Shown here one piece after another: positions 1-13,099 of a DNA stretch of 64,000 nucleotides (position 1 is the first letter of the stretch; each line of letters starts with the position of its first letter). The notes beneath the pieces are model-generated. The model had not been told where the DNA came from, did no database searches, and was given only the letters and a program-made list of their open reading frames with translations. The DNA is from Gerris lacustris (taxonomy: Eukaryota; Arthropoda; Insecta; Hemiptera; Gerridae): the NCBI GenBank assembly GCA_951217055.1, contig OX578284.1, forward strand, positions 15,743,687-15,807,686. The letters run 5' to 3'. Both the position numbers and the translations under genes were made by a program.

Positions 1-345
1 ATTCATAGCGGTGTCGCTGTTGGTTTTAGTAAAAAATTTTATTTGAAAAAAATGTTTGTCTCATCGAATAGATGATGATAGAATCTTTTCCCGTCCTGAA
101 ATTCCAATTTAATTTTTGTACCTCTTAATTTTTGTAGCGTTGCGCGCGAACTCTTGGACGGATCACGCTGTCCAACGAACTTAGCCTGAGTATTAGTAAG
201 AGGAACATGTATACCTAATTTCAACTAAATCGGTCAACTTTTACTCAAGTTATCGTCACACGCGTAAACGTTACTGACAGACAGACAGACAAGATGCATA
301 TTTCGTTGAATGTAAGAAGCTCGCTTACGCTCGCTTTAATTAATA
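1..345 (-). repeat. Family C interspersed repeat, internal fragment
   Basis: Reverse-orientation copy of a repeat present about eight times in the window. Seen: the gcggtgtcgctgttgg tract, a run resembling 'tgtttgtctcatcgaataga', the GC-rich block around gcgttgcgcgcgaac, the 'ggtcaacttttactcaagtt' block, and a short cagacagacagac run near 279-291. The same blocks occur in the same order, inverted, at 49790-50200. It is probably cut by the window edge. No coding capacity; reading frames here are by-products. Confidence 0.85.
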
Positions 346-1649
<1,304 letters not shown>

Positions 1650-1650
<1 letters not shown>

Positions 1651-2200
1651 TCTTCTAGGCTATGAGGTTTCAAGGTTAAGCGACCACACAATGACTTATA
1701 CTTTTAGATGACTAGTCTATTTACGACAAGTGACGTACAAATTTTCGAACTAAGTAATACTTAAGTCACCCCAGATTACTACTGCATATTCCAAATGAAG
1801 TCTTACAAGCGCTCTGTACAAACTCAAATAGCAGTCTTATGAGAGGCCTCGACAAAAGTGACTAACCAGTCATTCTTATTTTCTTATTTTCAAGTAATAT
1901 TGTTGGAAATATTTTTTCATTGTTCCTAGAATAATAATTGTATTCTGTTTTTATTACAATATAAAATCCTATATATATTATATAGTGTCGAATAGACTAA
2001 ACTTTGTTTCTCTCAAAAGGTTATGGGCCCAGTACGCTTCTACCGCTTTTTCTGAAGAACAACTTTACCTTAACCCTAGATAGCGAGAGGCAGAAGAGAT
2101 AACGGAAGATCACTAATCTTTGAAGGTTAGTTTACTGTCTAAAAGTACGCCCAAATCTCGAATGACATTCGACGGAGTAAGGGAGCCCCAACTTATGCTG
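1650..2200 (-). mobile_element. Decayed non-LTR retrotransposon RT (thumb region)
   Basis: Minus-strand translation gives two in-frame blocks in the order expected of a CR1/L2/Jockey-type reverse transcriptase. First, 2166 to 2116 reads VIRDLGVLLDSKLTFKD, matching the 'DLGV-LDSKL-F' motif after the catalytic palm. Then 1821 to 1753 reads LYRALVRLHLEYAVVIWGD followed by LSIT, matching 'LY-SLVR-HLEYA-VIW'. Between them SSASRYLGL is readable in another frame. Stops and frameshifts separate the blocks, and no catalytic DD box is seen upstream, so this is a dead 5'-truncated or eroded copy. Clade placement is inference; the identification as non-LTR RT is strong. Confidence 0.88.
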
Positions 2201-2625
2201 GTTAGAGAAACAAATTATGAGAAAGAATGAAAGATTTGAAGAATTGAAAGATGCTAAGTAAGTGTGATTTTGAAGTCAGAAATGTTTTAAATATAATATA
2301 CAACAATAGCTTTAAAATAAAATTAATCCTAGAAGTCGATATGAAATGTTTTTAACCCATGGAAATATTATATTTTGTAATTCTCGCATAATCATACGGA
2401 TCCTTTAATGTAGAAGCAATTAAAATGACGATTATATAATATGCAAAAATATTTGACTACAAAGTCATTATTTTAGTTTTATTTATTTATTTATATTTTT
2501 AATCTTTATAAAATCAAATCATGATAATGGTTTCTTTTGGGCTTTTTTCATTTATTAAATTCAATGACAAACCGAAAAACCATTTTATTTTTTTATTTTT
2601 TATTTTTATAGGGGAATTATAGCTC
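2201..2625. other. No feature recognised
   Basis: AT-rich; nothing beyond short A/T runs. Confidence 0.5.
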
Positions 2626-2628
2626 TTT

Positions 2629-3094
2629 ACTCCCGAGGTACATACATGTTATCTCCAGTAGAGAAAAAATAAATAAACATCCATTACACAATTTTTTATT
2701 TTTTTTATTTGAATAAAAACTATAATTGTTAGCACTGTTAATAGCAGATATAAGAGATTCCATATTAAAAACAAATAAGAATTACAATTAAACTTAAATG
2801 AAAGGCTATTTAGATGCAGGTTTAAACAATTATAAGTGCAAATTGCAAATAATAAGGTCGAAAAAGCAGTGTCGCCAACCTGATTTCAACAACTTCAATA
2901 CATTAGCCATTCATTCTCTACTATTTATAAAATAATTAAGTTGGCAATCCTTCTTTTTCTCCCTGGTTTTACTTTTTCTCCTTAGTTTTACTTTTTCTCC
3001 CTACTTTCTGAGTTCCGGGAAGAAAAGACTTACTTTAGTCCCTCTAAACTAATCTAAAATCATAAATTTTTCTCCCTACTGGAGATAAAAACAT
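2629..3094. mobile_element. Family H fold-back element, copy 1
   Basis: Ends are inverted relative to each other: atctccagtagagaaaaa near 2651-2668 on the left, and ttttctccctactggagat at 3067-3085 on the right. The left end begins with actcccgaggta, as in the second copy at 56767. Inside, an 18-bp unit ('ctttttctcc...ttttac') is repeated three times at about 2952-3006. No coding capacity. A non-autonomous fold-back/MITE-type element is the simplest reading. Confidence 0.6.
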
Positions 3095-4227
3095 ATTATA
3101 TTTGTCCAATGTATTAATGTATATTATATTGTCCCATGTAAGTTTCATCCTTCTACATGCGCACAAACATACATTTATTTACACCTACAGCTTCAAATGT
3201 ACTTATCTGATTTGTATAAAACTTTTATAGTTTATTGAAAGTAGTCCGCAGATAGCCCTAGATTAATTTGAATCCTCTGCTACTTTTGCTAACTTCCCTT
3301 AGTTTCCTCCCTCTCACCATGCCCGTACCGGCACCTCTTCCTCATTAGTTTTTTTCCATTTAAAGTTCCCTTAAATAGTAAACCCCTTTACATTCATTTA
3401 CATTAAAAGTGCAAGACAGTTTGTGTTGTGTCACCGAAGTGAAGTTCATCTGCCACCGACCCCAGGCCTAGGACATCACCATCTCGCACCTACGACCTAC
3501 GCAGCACCAAGTAAGCCACTTTTCATTTTCTACCTCTACCTCTACCTCTCCCTCTATCCTCTCCCTTTTTCCTGCAGCTTTGATAAAATTACTGTGATAA
3601 AATAATATAGTTAGCATAAAGATTGTAAAAAAATAAAGTTTTTTTTTTTATAATTTTTTTAGGGCATATTGTTTATACTTAAAAGTGATACCCAATTCAC
3701 GAATGCTGTCTGTTATCTTTGATCTACTATCGTAGTGATTTGACATTCCTTTCTTGGAGACGTTTCTTTCAACTCCCAATTGTTTGTCAAATCAAGCTTG
3801 TGACAAAGCATCCTATATTCAAATATCTATAACTTTTTACAGTGAAGTCGGTTTGGATAACGCCTGTCGTTCAGTAGTTCTGTAGTACTGCATAAGCCCT
3901 GCCACGTGTAGCGGTTAGTTGAGGTTTTTCATGAAGCGGTTCGTGCATAATAGTTTAAATGGTTTTAGTTATTTGGTACAAAGTGCAAAAAAATGATCAA
4001 AGAGGTGCAAAAGCGCCTTCTTTGTAGGACATAAGAACTCCGGAATACGCAGCCATCGTGTATCAGGAAGTCAAAAGTGCCTTTTGACTTTCGAGTGAAA
4101 TTGAAGAATTGCAACTCATGTTTCTTAAGTTCTGAGAACAAATGTTTGAAGTTTTCTTTTTCTATTCTTCTTTTCAAATTGGTGGCATCCTACATTCTTC
4201 GTTTTTTCCTCTTCTTTTCAACGGTAC
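3095..4227. other. No gene recognised; one GC-richer patch
   Basis: 3290-3530 is less AT-rich than its surroundings and contains a splice-donor-like caccaagtaagcc at about 3506. I could not find a conserved protein, TATA box plus start, or LTR structure, so it is not called as an exon. The rest is AT-rich. Confidence 0.4.
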
Positions 4228-5010
4228 AGAAATACTAGATGTACTTCTTACACGTCCTCTCTCATTTTACCTGTCCTTTTCCAAAGGTACAGGAATACTA
4301 GATGTACTTCTTACACGTCCTCTCATTTTACCTGTCCTTTTTCAATGGTACAAGAATACTAGATGTACTCCTTACACGTCCTCTCTCATTTTACCTGTCC
4401 TTTTCCAAAGGTACAGGAATACTAGATGTACTTCTTACACGTCCTCTCTCATTTTACCTGTCCTTTTTCAATGGTACAGGAATACTAGATGTATTTCTTA
4501 CTCGTCCGCTCTCATTTTACCTGTCCTTTTCCAATAGTACAGGAATACTAGATGTACTTCTTACACGTCCTCTCTCATTTTACCTGTCCTTTTCCAAAGG
4601 TACAGGAATACTAGATGTACTTCTTACACGTCCTCTCTCATTTTACCTGTCCTTTTCCAATGGTACAGGAATACTAGATGTACTTCTTACACGTCCTCTC
4701 TCATTTTACCTGTCCTTTTCCAATGGTACAGGAATACTAGATGTACTTCTTACTCGTCCGCTCTCATTTTACCTGTCCTTTTCCAATGGTACAGGAATAC
4801 TAGATGTACTTCTTACTCGTCCGCTCTCATTTTACCTGTCCTTTTCCAATGGTACAGGAATACTAGATGTACTTCTTACACGTCCTCTCTCATTTTACCT
4901 GTCCTTTTCCAATGGTACAGGAATACTAGATGTACTTCTTACACGTCCTCTCTCATTTTACCTTTCCTTTTCCAATGGTACCTTCAGGAATACTTGATGT
5001 ACTTCTTGCA
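4228..5010. repeat. 63-bp minisatellite, about 12.5 copies
   Basis: The anchor aatactagatg recurs at 4231, 4294, 4355, 4418 and then every 63 bp to about 4922, with a last diverged copy near 4985. The second-to-third step is 61 bp, a 2-bp loss in a ctctct run. Units vary at a few fixed sites (cacgtcctct or ctcgtccgct; caaagg or caatgg). Because 63 is a multiple of three, any open frame in one unit stays open through the array. This gives a 231-codon frame with a 21-residue repeat (GILDVLLTRPLSFYLSFSNGT) from 4302; the 61-bp unit switches frame, so a second overlapping frame is open before it. Treated as noncoding. Confidence 0.97.
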
Positions 5011-6284
5011 CTTTATCCCTCATTTAAGGACGTAAGAAAAAAATGTATAACAACACACAAAATAGTTTTAGCAATATAAAGAGCACTGCTAAAATTTTTA
5101 GTATTGCTCTAATAAAACAGAAAATAACTTACCACGTGAACGACGAATAAGTTTCTAAGAAAGAACGTTCTACATACACTACTAGTCTACCGCGATTGGG
5201 AATTGAGAATCAACTCGATACATGTTTCTGAAAAGCGCTGCTTATGTCACTAAGTCACTGCCCTTTATTGGTGTTGTTGGAAACTAGATGCACTTGGTAC
5301 TAATTGTGACGCTAAGTAGTGGTTGTTGGTGGTGTTGTAGTAGTTAAAATGCTTTTTCTTTTCCTTTTGGTCGTCTTTTAAATATGACTCTCTTCTCCTT
5401 TGTTTCAGTATTTCAATCATTTTACAAAGTTTGCTCCACTAATTTCTAATCTTTTTATATAATCCAAATCCATCCAAGTGTTTTAACGGTTTTCATAGGA
5501 CAAGTGTCTGGAGGTATATTTATTGGTATTGGAACATGGAGAATCAGGACTAACTTTTAACACCAACATCTCTAAAAAAAAAAGCCAGATATCATTGGTA
5601 CATATTTATTTTCAACAGTTTACCTTGTAACTTTTAGGGGCACATCTTAAGGCTAAACGTAGAATCTGTAGGTGTTACCGGAAGGCCACAATGAACTATT
5701 CACTTTAACCAATGAGAAGAAGTCTTATTCATTCAACATGAAATTCTCATGTTGAAATGACAAATATATTTATTAGAAAATTTTAAGTTTTCTAAACATG
5801 GTATAAAGCACAGAACAAACCCCCACAACTAACTCCATGCGGAAGTGGCAATTAAAGGCATCACTAAGAAAGGCGAGCATTCGCGAGTGGCCTTCCTTTC
5901 ATTTTGGTTTCCTTTGTTTTAAAAAGGATTTTGCACACACAATGTGACATAATTTAAGTTTTGAAAGAAAACGAATATGGCATATTCACTAGTTTACCTT
6001 TATGACATCTGACATTCACATAAATGTGTACGTATTCCATAGTATCGAATATATTTAAACTAATTTTAATAATTAAACTTTAGCAAAATTGATAATTAAC
6101 AAATATTGAATAAGTGAATATGAGTACCAAAGCTAGTTGAAATATATTTACTGTACTCTAAGAAACCGATTTCTACGATAAATGTCAAACTGTTCTTTCG
6201 ATCTCCTGTAAAGTAGGGATTATCATATTCGTTACTATAGCATAGTACCGACAATATATGCCCACCGCCCACCAAAGGATTAGC
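5011..6284. other. No feature recognised
   Basis: Mixed AT-rich sequence; no exon, RNA gene, TIR pair or tandem array found. Confidence 0.5.
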
Positions 6285-6345
6285 ACGGTCAACTTTTTCT
6301 TAAGTTATCACACGGCTCACGCGTATACGCTACTGACTGAAGTTA
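6285..6345 (-). repeat. Short family C-like fragment
   Basis: 'cacggtcaactttttcttaa' followed by acgcgtatacgctactgac corresponds to the ggtcaacttttactcaagtt / acgcgtaaacgttactgac tract of family C (compare 231-276). Confidence 0.6.
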
Positions 6346-6667
6346 CAGACTGAAGTATTAGCTACTGCCTATCTATCTGTGTGATTAAAAAGCTCGATTG
6401 CACGAGCTTTGCCAATAATGCGGCTTATGACTTAGCAATCTGAGAAATAAACATAAAATATACACTTCAATTATGCTACTCAAGAGAATTATTGGCCTCT
6501 GCCCGAAGCGATAGACATCCCTGTTATAGTATATTAGAATTAGTATATTTAATTTGTTTTGATTCTGGTTACACTGTTATAGATTTGAAGCAAAACTGCT
6601 TTAGGCTACAGTAGCCTTACCTTTTTATATTAAATTTTATGAATTGACACTTTATTATTGTGATAAT

Positions 6668-6807
6668 GTTTGAAATATAAAAGATGGTTTTTAATATAGT
6701 CCAGCGTTTAATTAGTAATTAGTTTACATTACCTGTTGTTTGAAATATAAAAGATGGTTTTTAATATAGTCCAGCGTTTAATTAGTAAGTAGTTTACATT
6801 ACCTGTT
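6668..6807. repeat. 70-bp tandem duplication
   Basis: Two adjacent copies (6668-6737 and 6738-6807), each beginning gtttgaaatataaaagatgg. They differ at only one base (gtaatt / gtaagt), so the duplication is recent. Confidence 0.97.
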
Positions 6808-6969
6808 TTATAGCAAATAATTTTCATTCAGTTCAAAGGGCTAAGATAGAGTAGTTTTGTAGACACGGAGAGTATTTGATAGAATAGGGCAACATCATCC
6901 TCTAGAGGGAATTTAGAGATTATGAGAATGACTGTTACAAATGGTAAAATCTTATTTAATTTACCTCTC

Positions 6970-7448
6970 AACCAATAAAGGTTACCTAGTACTTCCTACT
7001 AGACGGGTAGGACGAACCACTTGTTCGAACCTCGCAATCAGGCCTACAGTGGACCCATTTAACTTCCCCGTGGTGGAGAGTTCCAGCTACTTCACACATC
7101 ATACATTTGTCCATTGTACCGCCGAAGCGAGTATGATGTGGTCATTAGTAAACTATATGAGCTAACTATATGAGTGCTTCAAAGTGTGGGGGAAGAGGAC
7201 CCCTCGGGGGTCCCCTCGCCCTACTCCGACCTCGAACCATAGATACAGATCACATCTCATGACACGGATCGAACCCACTAGACGACTGGGGGAAGAGAAC
7301 CCCTCAGGGGGTGTCCCTCGCCCTGCACCGTCCGCGATTCATAGATGCATTCAGTGTGTCACGGCCCGGGATCGAACCCACGACCTCGAGTTGCCTCGAC
7401 TCAGTGATAGCTGAGCGGTGTCTTTACGACCTCGGCCACCCTGGCTCC
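6970..7448 (-). mobile_element. tRNA-derived SINE (SINE-1), internally duplicated
   Basis: Reads on the minus strand. The head at 7448-7427 gives agccagggtggccgagg (box A-like), followed by tgggttcgatccc (box B) at 7379-7367. The body carries the family landmark 'actcgcttcggcggtacaat' and ends ctagtaggaagtactaggta at the left. A roughly 100-bp section ending in a second ggttcgatcc box B-like sequence is present twice (about 7187-7277 and 7288-7380), so this copy has two box B motifs. The same family occurs at 44442-45713 (interrupted) and 58671-59004. tRNA-head SINEs are transcribed by Pol III and moved by a partner LINE (established); no clear target duplication was seen here. Confidence 0.88.
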
Positions 7449-8366
7449 CTTATATAATATAAATATATAACGAATAATACGGTTTATGTCTTAGTAATCT
7501 GAGAACATCGTTGTGTTTTAGACTTACAAAACAAAATGAGCATACAAAACTCTCAACAGTTTGTATTATCTACATCATAAAAATATTATTGCAGACTTGT
7601 TTAAAATCATTAGTCAAACACATACATTTTTCTTTTTACAGTACCTTTTAAAATAACTCAATTGATAACAACACCCAACATAAAAGGGGGAAAAAAATGA
7701 ATATAAACCCTAAGAGAAGAAAAAATAAAGTGGCGCTTTGAATAACTTGACATACATGCAGACCCTAAACGACGCCTCTACAAATCCCTCCCTATGGATT
7801 TATATATTAAGCATGCAGATTAGATTCGCTACAAACCAAAGGGGGTTGTTTGCTTTAGTAAATTGTTTATTTGAATGAAACACTCTGAGTAATAAAAGAA
7901 GAGTAAAGAGCTTTTTCATCCAACGTAAATGATAAAGAAAATAAAAGTGGAGAAATTTATATTTAGATTTTAATCGTGGACTAATATTAAACATAAATAC
8001 ATACAAATATTTTGGATATAAGAACTTCTTTCTGCAACTAGGTGACGAAACATCCTAGAAATTTCAGTCATAAAAAGTGTCTTGTTTAGAATCACTTAAA
8101 CACAGAAACTTAAAAAGCGAGGTCTAATGTGGGACAATGTTGGGTAGTGGAATGTTGAAAGCGATAAAAGTGAGTGACGACCTCTCCCCTCTGCTACGTG
8201 GGTGCACGTGCGACAAGTTGCAGGTAAAAAAATTGATATCTGCCGTTTCAATGTCTCCTGCGGGTGTGTATTCACGTCACGGAAGAGCGGTTATTATCTA
8301 CCCTAATATTTCAGTTATAATTTTTTAAATAATATAGTGACTTCTGTCCAAGTTATACGGCCCAAT
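7449..8366. other. No feature recognised
   Basis: AT-rich to 8100. 8137-8240 is more GC-balanced, with a donor-like ttgcag/gtaaaa at 8218-8229, but no family is recognised. Confidence 0.45.
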
Positions 8367-8369
8367 TAA

Positions 8370-8784
8370 AGCAGCTCCTACACGGTCAAGCCGCTTGATC
8401 AAACCATCGCGCTGATTGACACGACCTTCAAGCCGCCTCCGGGCGCATCAAGCATCCCATCAATCTTTTCATCAACACCTCATTTGTAGCGGAGTTTTCG
8501 ACTAGTGAACTGCTCCTCCTAGACTGTAATAAATCAGTATTGTGTAGATACCATGATTTCGAATCAGGATTTTGGTGTCAAGCAGGTGATTGACGGAATG
8601 CCTGATCAAAATTGCTCTATACTATCAAGCGCTCCTTTAAGCCCCTTGACTCATTCAAACTTTCCATCAATCTCCGTCAAGGCTTGACTCAAGCATCAAA
8701 CGGGTTCCTAGACGATCAATCATGCTTGCCACCATTGCTTGACGCGCTGTTTTGATCAAGCGGCTTGACCGTGTAGGGGCTGCT
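8370..8784. mobile_element. MITE with 34-bp TIRs and TAA target duplication
   Basis: The left end AGCAGCTCCTACACGGTCAA and the inverted right end AGCAGCCCCTACACGGTCAA continue with GCCGCTTGATCAAA in both: one mismatch in 34 bp, then weaker similarity (CGCG). It is flanked by TAA at 8367-8369 and 8785-8787. The 415-bp interior has no coding frame and is dense in cttgat/atcaag words, so it could fold in several ways. A 3-bp TWA duplication is the hallmark of PIF/Harbinger; the superfamily assignment rests on that alone. Confidence 0.92.
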
Positions 8785-8984
8785 TAACTTAACTATTGTG
8801 AAGATCGGTTAAACAGAGAAATATACGACTACTGAAAAGATTAGTGGTATATCTAGAGAAAGATATAGGTAGGAAAATTTAGTAAGTAGACACTTCAGTG
8901 TGGTTAGCGTTGATGATGTCTATGGACTAATTTTGATGATAAAATGGTACTCGGTACTCAGTGGGTGGCAACTAGTATTGTTTT

Positions 8985-9235
8985 AGTCAAGGATTAACCC
9001 AACTTGTGATTAAGGGAGTTGGGTCGTCTGATTAAAAAATAACCTCACTTAGGATTAAGGGAGCTGGGCAGATTGATTCAAAGATTAACACAGCTTAGGA
9101 TTAAGGGAGTTGGGTAACTCTGGGGTTGGGTCGTCTGATTAAAAAAATAACCTAACTTAGGATTAAGTGTGGGATTAAGTTGGGTCGTTTGATTAAAAGA
9201 TTATCCCAACTTAGGATAAAGGGAGTACCTCAATC
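8985..9235. repeat. Degenerate tandem repeat
   Basis: Four to five diverged copies of a 40-65 bp unit built on gttgggtcgtctgattaaa and cttaggattaagggag. Confidence 0.85.
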
Positions 9236-10536
9236 AAGGTATGGCCAGTGAAACCAAGATATTACTCACTAGGGGTAACAATGTTATCATTTAAGCACAT
9301 TCTCTAAGGTTGAATCGAACCATATAAAGTTATTGTTATGTAAAAATAATAATGTTGAAGTCAAAGTGATTAGCGGATTATAATAATCAAGAATTGTCTA
9401 CAAATTCATGAAAGGATCTATATCCAAGGTTATTTAAAAATTATATAGTTAATAATTATTTTCTAAAGTTAGAAAATCAATTTTGCGTGAATTCTTCATA
9501 TTGGTGTCACCAAGCTTTGATATTGCTTATTTCTTAAGTTCACTTTATAAAATTGAATGCTGATTTGTGAATTATGTGTTAGTGACCTGTTTAATGGCTT
9601 GATTTGCTGTTTTGGATTGGAAAAAATGGATCCGGATTTGGCTAATCTTCTTTCTCATAACCATATAGCAATGTCTAGGGTACCGATTGAAAAACCAAGA
9701 TTAAACTCTATACAGTTAGAGTCTAGTTAGACAATTGATTAATGAGGGTCACTAAAAGACAATATTTGACTTAGTTTCACAGTGGTTTATAACTGCAATT
9801 ATAATATCTGATTAGAAGTCGACTATTATTACTACTTTTCTAATTAACAACATTCTCCATTAAAGTTAAAGCAGTTAATTTATTACTGCTGCGTCATAAT
9901 AAAAATCATCTTAATTAAGAGTTGCTCCATTTTTATAAAGCATATAAATTGACTTCAGGATAATCCTTTTTTTTACACATTTTTAAAAGAAAAATTACAA
10001 CATGTTTTTATTTCTACCATTTTAACGATGGCGAATAATTTTTCTCATATGTTTGTAAATTTACCTGTTGTTTTTATTTATATCTGTTTTAAAATGTTTT
10101 AAAACTTTTTAATTATTTTTTTTTTTTTTAACAAAAAAAAATAAAATAAAATAAAAACAATTTGGAACCATGTTTTTTGGAAACATTCTGTGTTTTAAAA
10201 ACTCACCAGTTACCAAAGCTTTGAATAAAATAACAATGCGCAAGGAATTTGTAATCGTTGAACCTTATAAAAGTCAAAGGTCATCATATTCGCTTGACAT
10301 CAAACATTAATTATTTCATTCTTGATCGTAATGATAAATTATTAATGATATCTATAAATATTAAATAAAATTTAGTCTGTTTTTTTTTTAATATTTAACT
10401 TCATAAATTATTAAAAATATTAAAGAAGAAAGCCATCAAGTTGAGATTAATTAATTGATTTTTAATTAATTTATGTTTTATATGAATTATTTATTTTTTA
10501 TAATATATTTTGGCTAAAATTACATCATTTAATAGG
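9236..10536. other. No feature recognised (very AT-rich)
   Basis: Includes poly-A/poly-T stretches at 10120-10160 and 10380-10395. No gene. Confidence 0.5.
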
Positions 10537-10600
10537 GAAAGCATTGTGATGGCTAAAATAAAGGTTCCGTGAATCCAAAAAGTTTATTTTGAAGAATCAT
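10537..10600 (+). repeat. Family L 5'-end-like fragment
   Basis: gggaaagcattgtgatggc resembles the start of family L at 47288 (gagaaagtattgtgatggc); similarity then fades. Confidence 0.45.
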
Positions 10601-10639
10601 AACCCGTTGTGCAATCAACATTATCCGAGTTTACCGGAA

Positions 10640-11178
10640 TTATATTGCTTCCGAGCTTACCGAAGGAAACGGAAGTATTCTGACCATTCTGAAGAACGAA
10701 ATTATTTTTATGCCTCCGTATATTAAAAAATTCCAAGACAAATAAATTGGTTGTGCGTGAAGTTTCACGTAAAAAGGATTACGTTGGTATTGTGAACATG
10801 AAATTAGTTTAAGGGGGGGGGGGGGTCGCCAAATTTTGATGTTTTTTGACGAAATGGCATGAAAAATTAAACACTTTCCACAAGTGATATACATTTTTGT
10901 AACATACTCTTGAATATATTTCATTTGATCCCCCACTCATAATTGAATTATCCGCCATTTTGGATTTGTACTTGAACAGCTGATAATTTTGAGTTCGCTA
11001 CATTTTTCCTGTGTGCGAGTCAAAACGATCTTTAAAACTGGAAAGTTTCGTGTTTCTATCTCTATCTCGTTTGATTCAAATGTTATTGGAATCGTACAGA
11101 GTGACAGACAGACAGACACAGGAACGAAAGTATAAGGGTTTCTTTTTTTGTTTTGTTTTACCAACGAAACCCTAAAAA
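10640..11178 (+). repeat. Composite repeat: family B head, terminal-hairpin tail
   Basis: 10647-10745 is family B (ttccgagcttaccgaagg ... ttctgaagaacgaa ... ttccaagac), also at 33785, 42882 and 56594. A run of 13 G lies near 10813-10825. The tail contains gacagacagacac (11103-11115) and ends with agggtttc ... gaaaccct, an 8-bp stem (11138-11176) followed by aaaaaa. This matches the ends of the TIR elements at 29620-30320 and 41170-42027. Confidence 0.65.
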
Positions 11179-11572
11179 AACTATTGTTATAATAAATTTA
11201 TAGATGTTAATTACTCCATAGGGAAAATATAAATTAAATAACAGCAAACTGTTTACCTCAATGTGCTGCATAAAAGCAAAGTCAGATAATGTTTTGGCGA
11301 ATTTTCGAAGAAAATTTAGCTAATGCAATGACTTCCAAATTTTTGTAATAAGAATTTTTGAAAATTTTCTCCATGGAAATCTTTTTTAGACCATTCTTAA
11401 TCGATTCCTGAAATGTAACACTTTTTTTTATGTATTATGTATGTACATATATAGGTATGTGTCACTCCAGACGATATCTCACCCTAGGATGCACTTAAAA
11501 AATCCAATCAAATGTTAAAATGTCAATAATATCATAAGAAAGGATGAGTTCGTTGGCCAGAAGTTTTGGAGT

Positions 11573-11604
11573 CCATTTATGGGTCAATTTTGACCCATAA
11601 ATGG
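11573..11604. other. Perfect 15-bp-arm palindrome
   Basis: ccatttatgggtcaa, a 2-base spacer, then its exact reverse complement. No poly-T follows and no gene ends nearby, so a terminator is not claimed. Confidence 0.95.
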
Positions 11605-12864
11605 GTGAAATTTCATTATTTTGACAATTTAGGGTTAAAAATACCATAAAAACGTTTTTTTCCATTTGACCCCCGTCTTACATGAAAAAAAAAAAATAAA
11701 TAAAAATGACAAAAGTGTACATAACAACAATTATTATACTCATAGAGAGGGTATATACTATTTTGAATTTTGTACCCCGTACTCCTGTATACCATTTTTA
11801 TTTCATTTTCTGAAAAGTAGTATCTTAAACATATTAACAAGTAGTGTTGTTATTATTATTCATCTATTGTTAAAAAAACTAAAAACCCCTTTGTAAAAAA
11901 GCTAAAAGCTTTATAAAACAAATAAACTATATTATTATTATATTATTAACAAGTAGTATATTCGGAATCATATAAGCATATAAATGTTTGTATCTTTTAA
12001 AATACGCAGACTTCATTGAAAAAGTCATTGTGCATGACTGTATTTTAAATATAGAAGTGTAGTGAGATTTGGGAAAGAAAATGTTTTACATACATGCTTT
12101 TTTACTTAAATGCTTTTTACATACAAATCTGTTTTAAGTCTATATTATTAAGTTTATATTATCTATCAAATCCGTCATCCCTTTAGTTCCATATAATCTA
12201 GGGTCTAAGTAAATTTTCAAATTACACTTAAACATTTGCTTTTAAATTTCCTTTGCTAAGTAAATACGTTTAAAAAAAATCTATATTGATTTAGCGAAAA
12301 TATTCCCTTATGACGAATCAAAGTACCGTTACCAAAGCACAGATATCAATGCAATAGAGAGTAAAGTCTAATTAACGCTTTTAGAGTACACAGCCTTTAA
12401 TGTATTTACACATCAAGTAACATAGCTCCGTCTGTCTAGAGACGTTTTACGTTAAAACAAAGTCACGAGGGCGTAAAAGGTGTGAAATCAACGCAGATTT
12501 CGGCAAAATGGTAGAGTAAACTCATTATGAAACCGTTAACCTTTTTAATTGATCATTAAAACGAACGTAAACTTGCTTAAAAAATAGAAGAAATATTTAC
12601 ATTGAACTTAGAGTATGAAACGGAAACATTCAAATTGATTCTAAATTATTGCTTTAATTTAATATTTATTAGTTTGTTTACATTCTGAATAATAAATTCG
12701 TAATAAGTTAGATTTTACATTTTGAATAAATCATAAGCAGTAAACGTTATCAGTTTTCATGTAATGATAATTACATTATTTATTAACTATATAATATATT
12801 TTTATTATGCTTCGTCATTGCTGTTCAATTGTTAAATTTTTTGACGTTATCTTTAATATATAAA
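11605..12864. other. No feature recognised
   Basis: AT-rich unique sequence. Confidence 0.5.
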
Positions 12865-12865
12865 A

Positions 12866-12930
12866 GGACAAATGTTTTTATAAAGTATCTCGCCAAAACC
12901 TAATCTAAAACGTGCCATCGATATGCCCTC
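12866..12930 (+). repeat. Family F fragment
   Basis: taaaaggacaaat ... cctaatctaaaacgtgccat then cgatat matches family F at 31193-31255 in the same orientation. Confidence 0.65.
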
Positions 12931-13065
12931 GTGAAGGGGACGGTGAGAGAAGAAAAATCAGAACAGGATCGAGGGGAGTTGTTAAGAGGTTTGCTCTTCC
13001 TTTTGGTCCCCTGGTTCTTTAGATTAAATAGTGTAGATTGTAAACGGAAAAATATTAATGTCAAA

Positions 13066-13099
13066 ATGTGATAGGAACGCTAGAGCGTTCCTATCACAT
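13066..13099. other. Perfect 16-bp-arm palindrome
   Basis: atgtgataggaacgct, AG spacer, then its exact reverse complement. A smaller palindrome (atgtgc ttta gcacat) follows at 13111-13126. Confidence 0.95.

Noticed and set aside
3290..3530. Possible first exon or LTR (GC-richer, donor-like site at 3506)
   Set aside because: No conserved protein, no TATA/Inr arrangement that stands out, no paired LTR in the window.
4302..4997. 231-codon open frame with 21-residue repeats
   Set aside because: It is a by-product of a 63-bp tandem unit, a second frame is open before the 61-bp unit, and the peptide has no family resemblance or supporting splice or promoter signals.
8137..8328. 63-codon open frame with a donor-like site
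   Set aside because: No recognisable domain; the frame passes through the putative donor; short frames of this size are common here.
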